From a virus, in the IMG/VR virus record IMGVR_UViG_3300044619_002106, positions 1 through 48,324 of that record: a DNA stretch of 48,324 nucleotides; one strand, 5' to 3'. Position numbers and translations under genes: made by a program. The notes under the pieces were generated by a model, which was not told the DNA's origin, searched no databases, and worked only from the letters and a program-made list of their open reading frames with translations. Of this stretch, positions 46,712-48,324 are shown piece after piece; within the stretch, counting starts at the first letter, position 1; every line of letters starts with the position of its first letter.

Positions 46712-47007
46712 GTAGGGTCTCCTTTCGTGAGACGTTGCAAGACGTTGTCGAGTGCGGCGATGCGCGTCGAGCTCTCTTCGACGAGGTTGGCCTTGTCGGT
46801 GAGGATCTTGGCGCGCATGGCCTCGGCGATGGTGGTGCGAGGCGGCATGACGAAGGCGACGTCGACCTCGGCGAACTTGACGTAGCCGACGAAGGATGAG
46901 CTGGGTTCGCTCACCAGGACGTAGGGCTCGCCTTTCGAGTTCAGCGGGATCGAAGCGTCGTCAGCGACCATGATGAACAGGCCAATCAGCTTGGTGCGTT
47001 GCGTCAT
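46708..47007 (-). CDS. Hypothetical protein (99 aa)
   Basis: ATGA overlap with the upstream gene. Beta-rich first half (LIGLFIMVADDASIPLNSKG, FVGYVKFAEVDVAFVMPPR), helical second half (AEAMRAKILTDKANLVEESS). No recognised motif. Belongs to the coupled set between the two DNA-binding genes. Confidence 0.6.
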   Translation of the reverse strand: MTQRTKLIGLFIMVADDASIPLNSKGEPYVLVSEPSSSFVGYVKFAEVDVAFVMPPRTTIAEAMRAKILTDKANLVEESSTRIAALDNVLQRLTKGDPT

Positions 47008-47288
47008 TCGAGGGCTTCCAGGTGTTGCTTGAGGTGATCGAGGACGTCAGCGCGGCCGCGGATGACAGCGGCGCCGGGCTGCGTGCCGAGGTACGGCGCA
47101 AGGTCGAGGGCCTTCGATGCAAAGTACTCGGCGAGACGCTCGAGGAAGAAACGCTGGTACGCGCCCTTCGGGACGCGGCCTTCGAGGGGGGAGAACAACT
47201 CGAGATCCAGGCGGGTGCGCACGGTCTCCGGGAGATGGAGATTCGTGGCGACCGTTGGCTCGGTCAAGGGAGGGCGACCGCGGGGCAT
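47004..47288 (-). CDS. AT-hook + ribbon-helix-helix-like DNA-binding protein (94 aa)
   Basis: Starts MPRGRPPLTEP, a minimal AT-hook (RGRPP). TNLHLPETVRTRLDLELFSP and VPKGAYQRFFLERLAEYF read as the strand-helix-helix of a ribbon-helix-helix regulator or small DNA-binding protein. The C-terminus is helical. It abuts the 47288-47821 gene and is a second candidate for binding the palindromic elements. ATG overlaps that stop by one base. Confidence 0.72.
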   Translation of the reverse strand: MPRGRPPLTEPTVATNLHLPETVRTRLDLELFSPLEGRVPKGAYQRFFLERLAEYFASKALDLAPYLGTQPGAAVIRGRADVLDHLKQHLEALE

Positions 47289-47821
47289 CAGAGCTTCCTT
47301 GGCAGGTCTTTGAAGTGCGGCCGTGACGACGACATGCGGCCAGTGACAGTGCCGCTGTGCTTGTACTCCACACCGGCCGCAACTGCAAGGATGCGCTCCT
47401 CGAGCTTGGTCAAGTCAGCGCAGGCGAGTTCCGTCTTGTCGGCACTGCTGTTCGAGAAGTTGCCGAAGTTGTCGAACATCCAGGACGAGGCGCGCCGGAG
47501 TTGCTTTTCGTAGTCCGCCGCCATTAAGGCGTAGATCGAGTCGTCCAGCTCATCCATGGTGATGCTGTCGTGGACGCGGCCGCCGTAGAGCTTGGCGAAC
47601 TCTCGATTCTTCGCGAGCTTCCTCGCCGCCGCGTCTTCCGGCGAAACGCCTTTCGGGGTCTCGAGGCTCGTGAAGAACTTCCCGTCTGGGGCGAGGAACA
47701 CGCCGGGGCGCGTCTCGACAGGGGCAGGCGGAGGCGCTGGGACTTCGTCGCGCCGGGGCAAGCGTGCGCCGAGGATGAGTGCGTCGCCGACGATCGGCTG
47801 GTCGTAGCGGAGGTGCTTCAC
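47288..47821 (-). CDS. Small protein with DNA polymerase A-like motifs in reversed order (177 aa)
   Basis: GTG start overlapping the previous stop (GTGA). After a Pro-rich region it carries ARKLAKNREFAKLYGG (66-81), which has the exact O-helix spacing R67-x3-K71-x3-F75-x3-YG; then ACADLTKLEERILA (133-146), which fits motif A (D136-x4-E141-x-R143); and last HSGTVTGRMSSSRPHFKDLP (155-174), like the TGR-x-SSS-x-P region. In a real polymerase the order is TGR, A, O-helix; here it is the reverse. The protein is far too short to be a polymerase. A decoy, an interaction mimic or an unusual recombinant are open possibilities. Confidence 0.75.
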   Translation of the reverse strand: MKHLRYDQPIVGDALILGARLPRRDEVPAPPPAPVETRPGVFLAPDGKFFTSLETPKGVSPEDAAARKLAKNREFAKLYGGRVHDSITMDELDDSIYALMAADYEKQLRRASSWMFDNFGNFSNSSADKTELACADLTKLEERILAVAAGVEYKHSGTVTGRMSSSRPHFKDLPRKL

Positions 47822-47943
47822 GGCTTGGTTCCTTTCTTCGGCGCAGGCTTGGGTGGCTTCGCCAGCTCGCCGAGACGCTTGGTGTCGGCGCGCAGACGCG
47901 CAGGTGGAGGGGGTGGCGGAGGGGGTGAGCGGCGGGATGGCAT
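47818..47943 (-). CDS. Small proline-rich basic protein (41 aa)
   Basis: ATG 47943 has AAGGAG five bases upstream. A run of eight Pro after MPSRRS and a basic Lys/Pro end (PPKPAPKKGTKP) frame a short helix. Too short for a fold; possibly a leader-type or adaptor peptide. First gene after promoter 7; its TGA overlaps the next GTG, so it may set translation of the polymerase-like-motif protein. Confidence 0.65.
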   Translation of the reverse strand: MPSRRSPPPPPPPPARLRADTKRLGELAKPPKPAPKKGTKP

Positions 47944-47964
47944 AAGAACTCCTTGGCTGGTTAC

Positions 47965-47992
47965 GCGCCCATTATTGCCGATTTATGCGCGC
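47965..47992. promoter_or_regulatory. Palindromic control element, copy 7
   Basis: GCGCCC-ATTATT, centre, ATTTATGCGCGC. It lies 22 bases upstream of the 47818-47943 gene and contains the -10 of the promoter at 47971-47999. Confidence 0.72.
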
Positions 47993-47999
47993 GTGTCAA
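47971..47999 (-). promoter_or_regulatory. Sigma70-like promoter for the right replication cluster
   Basis: On the minus strand a perfect TTGACA (47994-47999) is 17 bases from AATAAT (47971-47976). A second TTGACA (48008-48013) lies 14 bases further upstream. It would start near 47964 and drive the genes from 47943 down to 44151. Confidence 0.8.
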
Positions 48000-48009
48000 T
48001 AAAGGGGTG

Positions 48010-48258
48010 TCAAAGGGATTTTTTGTTGCCAGGCTGCGGGGCGGCTGCGAGCATGGCGCGGTATGCGTCGGCGGCACACTCCATTCGGGCCGTGTAATGG
48101 CCGTCTCGAGGCTCTCGGTAGTTGCTGGACGCAGCCATTTGCATGTCCCACGTCGGCTCCACCGGCACCAGCTTCCACCCCTGCGGCACCTGCGGCGCGG
48201 ACGCGAGGGCGGCGCGCAGACACTCCACCCGCGAATCCCCCGCGTAGTGGTTGAGCAT
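48010..48258 (-). CDS. Conserved phage protein with GWKLVPVEPT motif (82 aa, longer across the junction)
   Basis: The frame APQVPQGWKLVPVEPTWDMQ, then an Ala-rich helix (CAADAYRAMLAAAPQPG), is typical of a common small phage protein found in many genomes with no assigned role. The ATG at 48258 is inside a frame that stays open beyond 48324; across the circular junction it could begin at a TTG near 175-177 and would then be about 122 aa. The two SNPs of the terminal overlap lie in this frame. It is the last minus-strand gene before promoter 7. Confidence 0.7.
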   Translation of the reverse strand: MLNHYAGDSRVECLRAALASAPQVPQGWKLVPVEPTWDMQMAASSNYREPRDGHYTARMECAADAYRAMLAAAPQPGNKKSL

Positions 48259-48324
48259 AAGCGACAGCGCTGCGCGTTGCTCATCCGCCAGCCCCTGCGC
48301 CGGCTGCTCTGCCTGCGCAGCGGG
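48191..48324. repeat. Terminal overlap, right copy
   Basis: Counterpart of 1-134 with C at 48193 and 48198 where the left copy has T. The last 126 bases are identical. Supports closing the sequence into a circle of about 48,190 bp. Confidence 0.9.

Overview
The window is an essentially complete genome of a tailed double-stranded DNA phage of podovirus type, assembled as a circle and cut open. Bases 1-134 reappear at 48191-48324 with two mismatches, so the unique length is about 48.19 kb. Evidence for a phage: a large terminase, a 691-aa portal, scaffold, capsid and decoration genes, a P22-like short-tail and DNA-ejection set ending in a 1749-aa protein, and a phage replication module. High GC, Shine-Dalgarno sites, sigma70-like promoters and no phage RNA polymerase point to a high-GC Gram-negative host; the host genus cannot be read from the sequence. 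No integrase, CI-like repressor or tRNA was recognised, so a lytic life style is likely but not proven.

Layout. (1) 91-8483, minus strand: about 25 small, tightly overlapping early-type genes, including a dUTPase, a zinc-ribbon protein, an HTH protein and two related proteins of about 210 aa, with promoters near 2.2, 5.5 and 7.1 kb. (2) 7.03-7.43 kb and 8.48-9.53 kb: two non-coding regions with unusual repeats. The second is the divergent control region from which minus-strand genes run left and plus-strand genes run right, and it is the best origin candidate. (3) 9531-36808, plus strand: virion genes. A probable small terminase comes first, then a block of fibre/adhesin-like proteins (leucine-rich repeats, three carbohydrate-binding modules, GEAFG repeats), then large terminase, portal, a GroES-like protein, scaffold, decoration, capsid, adaptor, tail hub, ejection proteins and a zinc-finger/PKD protein. 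(4) 36805-48258, minus strand: an HTH/Cys protein, a DUF3987-like helicase, a family A DNA polymerase with an N-terminal uracil-glycosylase-like domain, an ExoX-like nuclease, a ParB-methyltransferase fusion, a Sak4-like RecA-fold ATPase, a PD-(D/E)XK nuclease and a 177-aa protein carrying polymerase-like motifs.

How it fits together. The minus-strand genes would shut down or steer the host and copy the genome: dUTPase and the glycosylase-like domain suggest control of uracil in DNA, and Sak4, ExoX and the RecB-like nuclease suggest recombination-linked replication. The plus-strand genes build and package the particle. Eight related imperfect palindromes (GCGC(G)/ATAAT half-sites) lie just 5' of, or at, the starts of transcription units on both strands; four of them contain good sigma70 promoters. 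They look like a genome-wide control element. The other standout is the small protein at 47288-47821, which carries three family A polymerase signatures in reversed order.
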